Shown piece after piece: positions 1 through 5,834 of a stretch of DNA of 6,247 nucleotides. This stretch comes from Methylovulum sp. (GTDB lineage Bacteria; Pseudomonadota; Gammaproteobacteria; Methylococcales; Methylomonadaceae), in assembly GCA_016919605.1 (NCBI GenBank), contig JACXTQ010000072.1, positions 1 to 6,247 of the forward strand, given 5' to 3'. Position 1 is the stretch's first letter, and each line of letters begins with the position of its first letter. Below the pieces are notes generated by a model. It searched no databases. It saw nothing but the letters and a program-made list of their open reading frames with translations, and was not told the origin of the DNA. A program made the translations under genes and the position numbers.

Positions 1-278
1 GTCAGCTTGGTGCCGCCACCTTGTTTTCCGCCAACCGCAGTAGCAACCAATAGTTTGGGCGACAGATTATTAGCCCGTTCAATCATTTCCCATGCGCCTT
101 TATAGGTCAGTCCAACTGCCTTGGCCGCCTGGTTGATTGAACCGGTATTTTCAACGGCAGCCAAGAGCTTAAAAAGGCGTTCGTTTAAGCCACCGATCAG
201 TCTTATATCACCCTCTACCAACGCTGGTTCAAAGGATTGTTCATTGCCTACAGCCAGTTGTTTTGCCTGAATTTTCAC
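1..278 (-). CDS. modE: Molybdate-responsive transcriptional regulator ModE, N-terminal part (runs off left edge)
   Basis: Only the first 92 codons are in the window; the C-terminal part lies beyond position 1. The visible part is the winged helix-turn-helix domain of the ModE/LysR-like HTH family. Residues 35-73 carry the ModE hallmark pattern: GSINQAAKAVGLTYKGAWE (46-64) followed by NNLS (70-73), then the glycine-rich wing GGKQGGGT (83-90). ModE family members bind DNA as dimers and, with molybdate bound by C-terminal Mop/TOBE domains, repress mod operons and can activate molybdoenzyme genes. The C-terminal sensor cannot be checked here. The start is a GTG with an AAGGA Shine-Dalgarno 7 nt upstream (286-290); no in-frame ATG offers an earlier start. 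It lies 124 nt behind modC in the same direction, so it may be the last gene of the operon or have its own promoter. Family assignment is firm; autoregulation is inferred. Confidence 0.9.
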   Translation of the reverse strand, partial: MKIQAKQLAVGNEQSFEPALVEGDIRLIGGLNERLFKLLAAVENTGSINQAAKAVGLTYKGAWEMIERANNLSPKLLVATAVGGKQGGGTKL

Positions 279-326
279 AAAAAAATCCTTAAATAATTGC
301 GTTATGGTGACTTTTAGTAACTCCCC

Positions 327-346
327 CCTTCTCCTTTAGAAGAAGG
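327..346. repeat. REP-like hairpin, copy 1, between modC and modE
   Basis: CCTTCTCC (327-334), loop TTTA, then GAAGAAGG (339-346): an 8-bp stem with one C-A mismatch. It is followed by TTTGGATGAGGG. Core sequence, stem length and 4-nt loop match the hairpin at 4692-4713, so the two look like members of one dispersed family, resembling REP elements mobilised by RAYT transposases. It lies within the mod transcript and could protect the modC 3' end or lower modE expression. Confidence 0.5.
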
Positions 347-360
347 TTTGGATGAGGGTA

Positions 361-385
361 TAACTATCGGTTGTTTTTATAGTTA
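361..385. repeat. Inverted repeat downstream of modC
   Basis: Perfect 7-bp arms TAACTAT (361-367) and ATAGTTA (379-385) are separated by 11 nt, starting 18 nt after the modC stop. The stem is A+T-rich and no T-run follows on the minus strand, so it is a poor intrinsic terminator. It could be a regulatory dyad for modE or part of the REP-like element beside it. No function is shown by the sequence. Confidence 0.3.
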
Positions 386-402
386 ATGCCCAGACATGTT
401 GA

Positions 403-1482
403 TTAATTTAATATCGATGTTCCCTTGATCTGCACATAAACAGTCATACCGATTTGCAAGCCCAATAACAACGCCGATTTTCGGGTAATGTGAGCTAACA
501 GTGGCAATGCGCCAACCTGCAAACGCACGACACTCTGGCCGCCTTGACCTTCGGTAATGCCGGTGATCCTGGCAGGCAACACGTTGAGGATACTGGTGGC
601 GGTTGGCGCTTCCAGGGCGATGCTGACATCGCGGGCGTAAATCTGAACTCGCAACGGCGTTCCGATTTCGGCGTCGACGACAGACAGACTGAGGATCCCA
701 CCGTCAAATGCGACGCGGGTCAGATGATATTCCGCTTCCTGTTCGGCAATACTGACTGGCCACACTGTAGAGGCCTCCCTGTCTTGCGCTTGGGGTAAAT
801 CGATCCGGCTTAACGTTTCCGCCAACGGGCCTGACGTCAATACCCGGCCTTCCGCCAAAATCACCAGATGATCGGCAAGTTGCGCGACCTCCTGCTGGGA
901 ATGGGTAACATACAACACCGGAATGTTCAGCTCCCGGTGCAACCGGCTGAGAAACGGCAAAATCTCCTGCTTACGTTTGAAGTCCAGTGATGCCAAAGGT
1001 TCGTCCATCAATAAAATTTCCGGATTCAGCACCAGCGCACGGGCGATGGCAACCCGCTGACGTTCGCCGCCGGACAGGCGATCTGGCATACGATCCAGCA
1101 AATGCGTAATGCCAAACAGGTTTAGGATATGCTGAATATATTCAGTGGCAAACGATTTCCCTATCCGCTTCAAACCGTATTGCAGATTGCCTGTAACCGT
1201 CAGATGCGGAAACAGGTTGGCTTCCTGGAACACATAACCCAATGGTCGTTGATGGGTAGGTAAAAAAATCCCTCGCTCGGTGTCTTGCCAGACTTTTCCG
1301 TTGATTTTTAGAAAGCCCGTCTGCGCACGTTGAAGTCCCGCTATACAGCGCAACAGTGAGGTCTTGCCGGAACCGGAATGGCCGAACAGCACGGTAACCC
1401 CGGAATTCGGCAGATTAAGATCAACAGCGAGCTGAAAAGCTCCATAGTCAAGTTGAAAACGGGCGCTGATAGGGAATGTCAT
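403..1482 (-). CDS. modC: Molybdate ABC transporter ATP-binding protein ModC
   Basis: This 359-residue protein is the ATPase that powers molybdate import on the cytoplasmic face of the inner membrane. All ABC motifs are present: Walker A GHSGSGKTS (34-42), Q-loop Gln86 (VFQEANLFPHL), signature LSGGERQ (136-142), Walker B LLMDEP (157-162, catalytic Glu161), D-loop ASLD (164-167) and switch His194. The C-terminal third, from about residue 290, is a Mop/TOBE domain with the SILNVLPARI segment typical of ModC; in the family this domain binds oxyanion and can mediate trans-inhibition. The length matches ModC (about 350-360). The start codon overlaps the modB stop in an ATGA (1479-1482), with only a weak Shine-Dalgarno, which suggests translational coupling. 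The Mop domain and the modAB neighbours separate it from the related sulfate (CysA) and polyamine (PotA) ATPases. Confidence 0.96.
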   Translation of the reverse strand: MTFPISARFQLDYGAFQLAVDLNLPNSGVTVLFGHSGSGKTSLLRCIAGLQRAQTGFLKINGKVWQDTERGIFLPTHQRPLGYVFQEANLFPHLTVTGNLQYGLKRIGKSFATEYIQHILNLFGITHLLDRMPDRLSGGERQRVAIARALVLNPEILLMDEPLASLDFKRKQEILPFLSRLHRELNIPVLYVTHSQQEVAQLADHLVILAEGRVLTSGPLAETLSRIDLPQAQDREASTVWPVSIAEQEAEYHLTRVAFDGGILSLSVVDAEIGTPLRVQIYARDVSIALEAPTATSILNVLPARITGITEGQGGQSVVRLQVGALPLLAHITRKSALLLGLQIGMTVYVQIKGTSILN

Positions 1483-2165
1483 CTCAATTGATGGGCAACA
1501 GGATGAGTTTTAAATGCGCTGTACAGCACCAGTAATACCGTGAACGAGAACACCAGTAGAACACCCGCCAGCCAGTGAGCCTCAGTGTATTCCAGTGCTT
1601 CGACATGATTGTAGATTTGCACCGACACCACGCGGGTATTACCGGGAATGTTGCCGCCGATCATCAGCACCACGCCGAATTCGCCGACGGTATGGGTAAA
1701 GCCTAAAATGGCGGCAGTCAGGAAGCCGGGTTTTGCCAGTGGCACCACCACACTGAAAAAAGTATCCAGCGACCCGGCACGCAAGGTGGCGGCGGCTTCC
1801 AGTGGCTGCGTACCGATACTCGTAAACGCGGCTTGCAAAGGTTGAACAACAAAAGGCATGGAATACAGTACCGAAGCCACCACCAATCCGGCAAAAGTAA
1901 ACGGCAAAGTACCTATGCCTAACCAGTTGGTGAGTTCACCGACAACTCCTGCCGGACCCATAAGCACTAGCAAATAGAAGCCCAATACCGTCGGCGGCAG
2001 CACCAGCGGCAGCGCAACGACGGCATTGATAAGGCCTTTCCACGCGGAGCGAGTCCGGGCAAGCCACCAAGCCAGCGGGGTGCCGAACAGCAGCATCAAC
2101 GCCGTGGTGATGCTGGCCACTTTGAAGGTTAACAACAGGGTTTCGATGTCGGCTGGGCTTAACAT
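1479..2165 (-). CDS. modB: Molybdate ABC transporter permease ModB
   Basis: This 228-residue inner-membrane protein is the channel subunit, expected to work as a homodimer with two ModC. Several hydrophobic stretches are visible (about 9-36, 46-70, 88-110, 149-170 and 198-218). The cytoplasmic EAA coupling loop that docks onto ModC spans about 123-147: EAAATLRAG, then PLAKPG. Near it is VGEFGVVLMIGGNIPGNTR, a pattern conserved in ModB. I chose the ATG at 2165 because an AAAGG Shine-Dalgarno lies 5 nt upstream (2171-2175) and the resulting length equals that of E. coli ModB (229). An in-frame TTG at 2198 would overlap modA by 17 nt, has no better ribosome site and adds 11 polar residues that the family lacks. 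The gap to modA is 16 nt; the end overlaps modC by 4 nt. Confidence 0.95.
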   Translation of the reverse strand: MLSPADIETLLLTFKVASITTALMLLFGTPLAWWLARTRSAWKGLINAVVALPLVLPPTVLGFYLLVLMGPAGVVGELTNWLGIGTLPFTFAGLVVASVLYSMPFVVQPLQAAFTSIGTQPLEAAATLRAGSLDTFFSVVVPLAKPGFLTAAILGFTHTVGEFGVVLMIGGNIPGNTRVVSVQIYNHVEALEYTEAHWLAGVLLVFSFTVLLVLYSAFKTHPVAHQLR

Positions 2166-2181
2166 AATGACCTTTGGATGA

Positions 2182-2952
2182 TTATTTGGGTAAACCAAAG
2201 CCGTATTTTTCGATAATCGCCAAAGCCACAGGCGATTTGAGAAAATCCACCAAAGCTAGGGCAGCCGGGTTTTCGGCGCCTTTTTTCAGCAACACAGCTG
2301 TTTGATTAAATGGGCTGTGCAGATTATCCGGTATCATCCAGCCGGAACCGCTACCCATTTTACCAGTATTTATATCGATAACCTGGGCTAATGCTATAAA
2401 GCCCAGTTCGGCATTTCCGGTGCTGACAAACTGAAAGGTTTGCGAGATGTTTTCTCCCATTACGAATAAGTGACGCAGCTTGTCCAATACGCCAAGACTT
2501 TTCATCACCTCTTCTGCCACCACTCCGTAGGGCGCATGGGCAGGATCAGCCAAGGCAATGTGTTTGAAATTGCCAGTTTGCAAAACTTCTCCTTTATCAT
2601 CGACATAGCCGGGTTTCACCGACCACAGCACCAGTTTGCCAATTGCATAAACAAAACGGCTGCCGACCACGACTTGTCCGGATTTTTCCAGTTCCAGCGG
2701 ATATTTTTCACTGGCCGATAGATACACTTCAAACGGCCCACCGCTTTGGATTTGCGCGAACGCTTTGCCGGAAGAACCAAACGACAGTTTTGCGGTATGG
2801 CCGGTGACTTTTTCAAAAGCCGCGGCAATTTCGGTCATCGGTTTAGTAAAATCCGCGGCAACAGCAACTAGAGTAGTTGCTGCCAAAGCAGCGGGAGCAA
2901 GTAAAATCAACCACGTGGCGAGGATTAGGCGAATAAAGCGATTAGATATCAT
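2182..2952 (-). CDS. modA: Periplasmic molybdate-binding protein ModA
   Basis: This 256-residue precursor is the periplasmic receptor that captures molybdate and delivers it to ModBC. A signal peptide is clear: ISNRFIRL, a hydrophobic core, and an AxA-type site at PAALA (20-24), with the mature protein starting at about Ala25. The mature part resembles the Azotobacter ModA branch rather than E. coli: VAVAADFTKPM (29-39), SFGSSGKAFAQIQSGGPFEVYLSASEKYP (57 on), and APYG in the middle. The family's oxyanion is held by residues in the first and second of these segments. The position after VAA is Asp34, where Azotobacter-type proteins often have Asn. The start at 2952 has a GGAG Shine-Dalgarno 6 nt upstream (2959-2962) and opens directly into the signal peptide. 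A longer frame from 3027 would overlap the porin gene by 59 nt and bury the signal peptide, so I rejected it. Tungstate could also be a ligand. Confidence 0.94.
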   Translation of the reverse strand: MISNRFIRLILATWLILLAPAALAATTLVAVAADFTKPMTEIAAAFEKVTGHTAKLSFGSSGKAFAQIQSGGPFEVYLSASEKYPLELEKSGQVVVGSRFVYAIGKLVLWSVKPGYVDDKGEVLQTGNFKHIALADPAHAPYGVVAEEVMKSLGVLDKLRHLFVMGENISQTFQFVSTGNAELGFIALAQVIDINTGKMGSGSGWMIPDNLHSPFNQTAVLLKKGAENPAALALVDFLKSPVALAIIEKYGFGLPK

Positions 2953-2968
2953 AAGATTCTCCAGTAAC

Positions 2969-4471
2969 TCAAAAACGAAACAAACTCTGTATATAAAAGT
3001 AATCGACATCCTGTGCATCCGGCGCATCTGCTGTAGCTTTAGCGAAAGGACCTTTGAACAAATGCGTCCAGCCGGTCTCCAGGTTCAGGCTGCTGTTAAC
3101 ATCCCACCGCGTTGATAATTCGAGTTGCTGACCGATGAAAGGGTCGGTGTTACCGGTTTTATCCCGCAAGTTCGCTGTCGTCCAGCTATCTTTGCTCTCA
3201 GCCAGCCAAAAAAAGCGGTGGCTTAAAAAGGCCTGTACGTCTGAACGTGGATTGATACCGATCCGATAGCCCGGCGTGTTGATATTGCTACGGGCGAACG
3301 CGCCGTAAATGCCGGTCGGCCCATATTCAAAACGCCGTGCGCCATACAATGTATCGAAACGGCCATCTTCTTTGTCATTCGGATCATGGTCACCGCTGGC
3401 GTAATCGTATTCAATGGCAAAACGTGGCGACCACGGCATATCGAAGGTATAGCCGACATCAACGTGCTGATACCAGGCTTCATGCTGCAAATCCGTACCA
3501 TCAGTCGGACTGGTAGTGGCACGCACCGTACCGAATTGGCCGATCGTTTCCAGTTGGAAGTCGAATTTCGCTTTGGCAGGTTTGATGTAAAAACGCGCAC
3601 CTGGTGTGAAGTAGCGGCGATTGCGTGTTAAGCTGCGATCATCACGATCGCCTTCATCCAGATGATACAAGTACAACTCACCGTTGATTCCTAGCCCCAG
3701 GTCGTACATTTCCAGAAAACCGCCGGAGAACCAGGTATTGGATTCAGGTTCGTCAAAACTATGAAAACCATCTAGCAATTGGTCTGAATTGTTCGGATAG
3801 CGACCGACGGGCATGGTAACAAAAGCATTGAATTGCCAATTGCCGTAGTCAAGCACCCTTACCCTGAGACCGTCGAAGCTATTGATGGTATTGCGGAACA
3901 CGTTACGCGCCACCAGTCTACGACTACCGAAGTTCAATGTTTGCCGTCCGGCAATTACTTCGGTGCCCAAACCGCTGTAAAGAAAGTTTTGGTCTGCCCA
4001 GGCCAGATAGCCCTGGATAAAATCGGCTTCGTCGACATGTGTGTTGTTGATACCGGAACCCTCGTCGGAACCGACTTGCCGGGCATCCAGAAATTCGCTG
4101 CCGAACCGGAAATGACCAAGATGGGCTTCCAGCCAAAAATCCAGCTGCAACGGGATTTGCTGATCGCCGCCTGAGCTTTTGGCTTTGAAGCTGCCATCCA
4201 TGGTTTCATAGCGAATGCGTTGCTCAAGAGACATCGACAGCCATTTTGGCAAACCTAGTGCACCATGCAGATTCCAGACCGGTTTTTCATATTTATCGTT
4301 GCCGAGCAAGGCATCGGGCATCTGGCTGGAAAACGAAGCAAACGGCGGTTTAGTGTAGCTTTTCTTTTCTGCGGCCTGGATATCGTCGACACCGGCCATG
4401 CAAAAGCTGCCGGCGACAATCAATTTAAGTGCATGGCCGGCAGTTCCGGCGAGAGGTTTTGTTGGCATCAT
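2969..4471 (-). CDS. Outer-membrane beta-barrel porin of the alginate-export family, first gene of the mod operon
   Basis: The product (500 residues) is an exported outer-membrane protein. Residues 1-33 form a signal peptide: basic start, hydrophobic segment LKLIVAGSFCMAG, and a likely cut after DIQA. The rest is rich in alternating aromatic and polar residues typical of beta strands (LEQRIRYE, FRFGSEFLDARQ, VIAGRQTLNFGSRRLVARNVFRNT, FDGLRVRV), and ends in FRF, the terminal-Phe signature recognised by the BAM machinery. The GRQ-x6-RR-x5-FRNT stretch and overall length fit the alginate_exp/AlgE-like family. Many members lie outside alginate loci and the true substrate is unknown. Since it sits 16 nt upstream of modA, I infer passage of molybdate or another oxyanion. 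Starts possible: GTG 4474, ATG 4471, ATG 4468; I chose 4471, with AGG 6 nt and AGGA 10 nt upstream. No alginate biosynthesis gene is in the window. Confidence 0.88.
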   Translation of the reverse strand: MMPTKPLAGTAGHALKLIVAGSFCMAGVDDIQAAEKKSYTKPPFASFSSQMPDALLGNDKYEKPVWNLHGALGLPKWLSMSLEQRIRYETMDGSFKAKSSGGDQQIPLQLDFWLEAHLGHFRFGSEFLDARQVGSDEGSGINNTHVDEADFIQGYLAWADQNFLYSGLGTEVIAGRQTLNFGSRRLVARNVFRNTINSFDGLRVRVLDYGNWQFNAFVTMPVGRYPNNSDQLLDGFHSFDEPESNTWFSGGFLEMYDLGLGINGELYLYHLDEGDRDDRSLTRNRRYFTPGARFYIKPAKAKFDFQLETIGQFGTVRATTSPTDGTDLQHEAWYQHVDVGYTFDMPWSPRFAIEYDYASGDHDPNDKEDGRFDTLYGARRFEYGPTGIYGAFARSNINTPGYRIGINPRSDVQAFLSHRFFWLAESKDSWTTANLRDKTGNTDPFIGQQLELSTRWDVNSSLNLETGWTHLFKGPFAKATADAPDAQDVDYFYIQSLFRF

Positions 4472-4532
4472 CACTAACCTATCCTGTTCGAATTGGAATA
4501 CTCAACGACGTGGTATCGCCGCTGTATAATTT

Positions 4533-4558
4533 TCTTATTCGGCAAGCCCGTAATAAGA
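4533..4558 (-). promoter_or_regulatory. Bulged hairpin in the presumed leader of the porin-mod transcript
   Basis: Arms TCTTATTCGG (4533-4542) and CCG-T-AATAAGA (4548-4558) pair over 10 bp with a single bulged T and a 5-nt loop. It lies about 60-85 nt before the porin start, so it would be in the 5' leader if transcription begins near 4570-4615. It is not followed by a T-run in either direction. A leader control element is possible, but I could not recognise the Moco riboswitch fold. Confidence 0.3.
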
Positions 4559-4574
4559 GTCGCTGCCAGTTTAG

Positions 4575-4600
4575 CGCTTTATATACTAAAGTAAATAGCG
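4575..4600. promoter_or_regulatory. Candidate ModE operator (TATA-rich dyad) upstream of the porin-mod operon
   Basis: CGCTTTATA (4575-4583) and TAAATAGCG (4592-4600) match as an inverted repeat at 7 of 9 positions around an 8-nt centre. Known ModE sites, as I recall them, are CG-ended, TATA-rich arms of this type spanning about 24-25 bp; this one spans 26. On the minus strand it overlaps TATATAAA, a possible -10 box, a position suited to repression. The nested CTTTA-TATAC-TAAAG also gives a perfect 5-bp dyad. The tie to ModE is inferred. Confidence 0.35.
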
Positions 4601-4620
4601 ATAGCTAAAATACATTATTT

Positions 4621-4626
4621 ATTATA
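4621..4626 (-). promoter_or_regulatory. Candidate -10 box for the porin-mod operon
   Basis: The minus strand reads a perfect TATAAT at 4626-4621, preceded by CCT and flanked by 7-bp arms ATTATTT/AAATAAT (4614-4620, 4630-4636). No good -35 box lies 16-18 nt upstream (AAACTG at 17 nt), so this would be weak or activator-dependent. Transcription from it would give a leader of roughly 140 nt before the porin. Confidence 0.25.
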
Positions 4627-4651
4627 AGGAAATAATTAGTGATCAGTTTTG

Positions 4652-4680
4652 TTGACATGCAAACCACAATTATCTATACC
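4652..4680 (+). promoter_or_regulatory. Sigma70-type promoter candidate pointing toward aqpZ
   Basis: A perfect TTGACA (4652-4657) and TATACC (4675-4680, four of six consensus bases) are 17 nt apart. A start near 4687 would transcribe the REP-like hairpin at once and leave a leader of nearly 300 nt before aqpZ. It could be a distal aqpZ promoter or drive a short RNA. Confidence 0.35.
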
Positions 4681-4691
4681 AGCTCTAAAAC

Positions 4692-4713
4692 GCCTTCTCC
4701 AGAGGGAGAAGGC
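4692..4713. repeat. REP-like hairpin, copy 2, upstream of aqpZ
   Basis: GCCTTCTCC (4692-4700), loop AGAG, GGAGAAGGC (4705-4713): a perfect 9-bp stem with a 4-nt loop. The CCTTCTCC-N4-GGAGAAGG core is shared with copy 1 at 327-346. No T-run follows on the plus strand, which argues against a simple intrinsic terminator. It resembles palindromic REP units scattered between genes in proteobacteria. Confidence 0.5.
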
Positions 4714-4897
4714 TCGAAATCTGTATTTCAATCATTCTGGTAACAAGAGCTCATTCGGCGTTCAATCATAAGCTTGAAGTTATTCCATTGGAACGATTCA
4801 AATACAGCTCAGAAAAGCCTATTTCTTCAAACCCTCTTACCTAAATCCATGAGTTTCAGGGAATTTTAAAAAGTTAAAGTCCCTATTATCGGTTAAT

Positions 4898-4926
4898 TTG
4901 ACTTGCGGGCATGATTCCCATAGAGT
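4898..4926 (+). promoter_or_regulatory. Candidate proximal aqpZ promoter
   Basis: TTGACT (4898-4903) and TAGAGT (4921-4926) are 17 nt apart, giving a start near 4933 and a leader of about 50 nt to aqpZ. The -10 box matches four of six consensus bases. Its 3' end runs into the dyad at 4923-4941. Confidence 0.4.
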
Positions 4927-4941
4927 CAGCCTGCTTGACTC
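4923..4941. promoter_or_regulatory. Inverted repeat over the presumed aqpZ transcription start
   Basis: Perfect 6-bp arms GAGTCA (4923-4928) and TGACTC (4936-4941) surround 7 nt. It covers the end of the candidate -10 box and the expected start point, a typical place for a repressor site. It may instead fold as a small 5' hairpin in the mRNA. No regulator is identified. Confidence 0.3.
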
Positions 4942-4982
4942 CCGGTCGGGCGATCTTTTAATCATAAATAAGGGGAATAAAC

Positions 4983-5672
4983 ATGAAACAATATGGTGCT
5001 GAATTTTTCGGAACATTTTGGTTAGTTCTTGGCGGTTGCGGTAGCGCGGTTCTGGCAGCAGCATTTCCGGATGTCGGTATTGGTTTGCTGGGTGTCTCGT
5101 TTGCCTTCGGCCTGACAGTTTTAACCATGGCCTTTGCAATTGGCCATATTTCCGGCTGTCACCTTAATCCTGCCGTGTCTATCGGACTTTGGATGGCCGG
5201 GCGCTTTCCTGCTAACAAATTATTGCCTTACATCGTTGCCCAGGTTCTCGGCGGTATAGTGGCCGGTGGCGTTTTATATTTAATTGCCAGCGGCAAAGCC
5301 GGCTTTGATGTGACGGCAGGTTTTGCATCGAACGGCTATGGCGAACATTCGCCCGGCGGCTATTCTTTATTGGCAGCGCTGATCACTGAAGTCGTTATGA
5401 CCATGATGTTCCTGATCATCATCCTTGGCGCTACCGATGCCCGCGCACCGGCAGGTTTTGCACCTATCGCAATCGGTCTGGCTCTGACCTTGATCCATTT
5501 AATCAGTATTCCGGTAACTAACACGTCCGTTAATCCGGCCCGAAGCATGGGTGTTGCCGTTTATGTCGGCGATTGGGCACTAGCCCAGCTCTGGCTTTTC
5601 TGGGTTGCACCAATAGCCGGTGCGATACTGGGAGCGCTGGTTTACCGGTTTATCGGCAGTAATAACGATTGA
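4983..5672 (+). CDS. aqpZ: Aquaporin Z, inner-membrane water channel
   Basis: This 229-residue major intrinsic protein should form a tetrameric water channel in the inner membrane. It has six hydrophobic helices and two half-helices bearing the NPA motifs: HLNPAVS (NPA 62-64) and NTSVNPARS (NPA 184-186). The aromatic/arginine filter of the water-selective AqpZ type is intact: Phe42, His172, Thr181 and Arg187. The His and narrow filter argue against a glycerol facilitator (GlpF). Segments such as FAFGLTVLTMAFAIGHISG are nearly those of E. coli AqpZ, and the length (E. coli 231) agrees. The start has an AGGGG Shine-Dalgarno 7 nt upstream (4971-4975) and opens with the usual KQYGAEFFGTFWLVLGGCG. 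It is divergent from the porin-mod operon and appears monocistronic, with a strong hairpin 10 nt after its stop. A role in osmotic adaptation is family knowledge. Confidence 0.96.
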   Translation: MKQYGAEFFGTFWLVLGGCGSAVLAAAFPDVGIGLLGVSFAFGLTVLTMAFAIGHISGCHLNPAVSIGLWMAGRFPANKLLPYIVAQVLGGIVAGGVLYLIASGKAGFDVTAGFASNGYGEHSPGGYSLLAALITEVVMTMMFLIIILGATDARAPAGFAPIAIGLALTLIHLISIPVTNTSVNPARSMGVAVYVGDWALAQLWLFWVAPIAGAILGALVYRFIGSNND

Positions 5673-5682
5673 TTTGTCTATA

Positions 5683-5714
5683 CTTACCTCTATCGGAAAT
5701 GCGGTAGAGGTAAG
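5683..5714. terminator. Strong hairpin after aqpZ, possible terminator without U-tract
   Basis: CTTACCTCTA (5683-5692) pairs perfectly with TAGAGGTAAG (5705-5714). Three more pairs (TCG with CGG, one wobble) extend the stem to 13 bp around a 6-nt loop. It begins 10 nt after the aqpZ stop. Because CAAGAACTG follows rather than T residues, it is not a classical intrinsic terminator. It may stabilise the aqpZ 3' end or act with Rho. Confidence 0.45.
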
Positions 5715-5720
5715 CAAGAA

Positions 5721-5753
5721 CTGCAGAAATGGGGTCTCAGGAAAATTCTGCAG
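5721..5753. repeat. 8-bp inverted repeat in the aqpZ-dehydrogenase gap
   Basis: Perfect arms CTGCAGAA (5721-5728) and TTCTGCAG (5746-5753) enclose 17 nt. Each arm holds the palindrome CTGCAG. It directly follows the aqpZ 3' hairpin. Possible roles are a second stem of a terminator region or a dyad for a DNA-binding protein; the sequence does not decide. Confidence 0.35.
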
Positions 5754-5773
5754 GTAATTCCGTTTCTGTTTCT

Positions 5774-5834
5774 GCATTATTAATGCTTGCCAGTGCGTAA
5801 AAAATCCATTTTTTACTCCTGCTAAACCCGCACT
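5774..5834. promoter_or_regulatory. Cluster of palindromes upstream of the dehydrogenase gene
   Basis: Three perfect dyads lie here: GCATTA-T-TAATGC (5774-5786), GTAAAAAAT/ATTTTTTAC around CC (5797-5816), and outer arms AGTGCG (5792-5797) and CGCACT (5829-5834) enclosing the second. The octamer AATGCTTG occurs at 5782-5789 and again at 5837-5844. Ending about 50 bp before the dehydrogenase start, the cluster suits an operator region for that gene. No clear -35/-10 pair was found. Confidence 0.35.

Larger units (their letters stand above)
4475..4982. other. 508-bp divergent intergenic region between the porin-mod operon and aqpZ
   Basis: No convincing protein gene was found on either strand. 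Its porin-proximal half (4475-4650) is A+T-rich, with dyads and TATA-like boxes that suit the control region of the mod operon. The middle holds a REP-like hairpin (4692-4713). From 4714 to 4895 I see no recognisable element. The aqpZ-proximal end has a promoter-like pair and a dyad. Candidate sites are listed separately. Confidence 0.7.

Noticed and set aside
2166..2198. Longer modB start at TTG 2198
   Set aside because: It overlaps modA, uses a rare start codon and lacks a better ribosome site than the AAAGG before ATG 2165.
2953..3027. Longer modA start (ATG-like start at 3027, 281 residues)
   Set aside because: It overlaps the porin coding end by 59 nt and places 25 residues before an intact signal peptide. 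The ATG at 2952 has its own GGAG site.
2765..3115. 116-residue plus-strand open frame over the modA/porin junction
   Set aside because: It is antisense to two well-supported genes and shows no family features.
4547..4569. Sigma54 promoter on the minus strand (TGGC-like element)
   Set aside because: TGGC is present but the GC doublet of the -12 element is missing at the required spacing.
4475..4640. Moco riboswitch in the mod leader
   Set aside because: I looked because the RNA class occurs before mod genes, but could not identify its conserved core; only an isolated hairpin was found.
4837..5139. 100-residue minus-strand open frame across the aqpZ 5' end
   Set aside because: It overlaps aqpZ in antisense and has no recognisable protein features or clear ribosome site.
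5797..5816. A-tract/T-tract palindrome as an intrinsic terminator
   Set aside because: The stem is almost all A-T with a tiny loop, too weak to stop polymerase, so it is listed as a possible operator instead.
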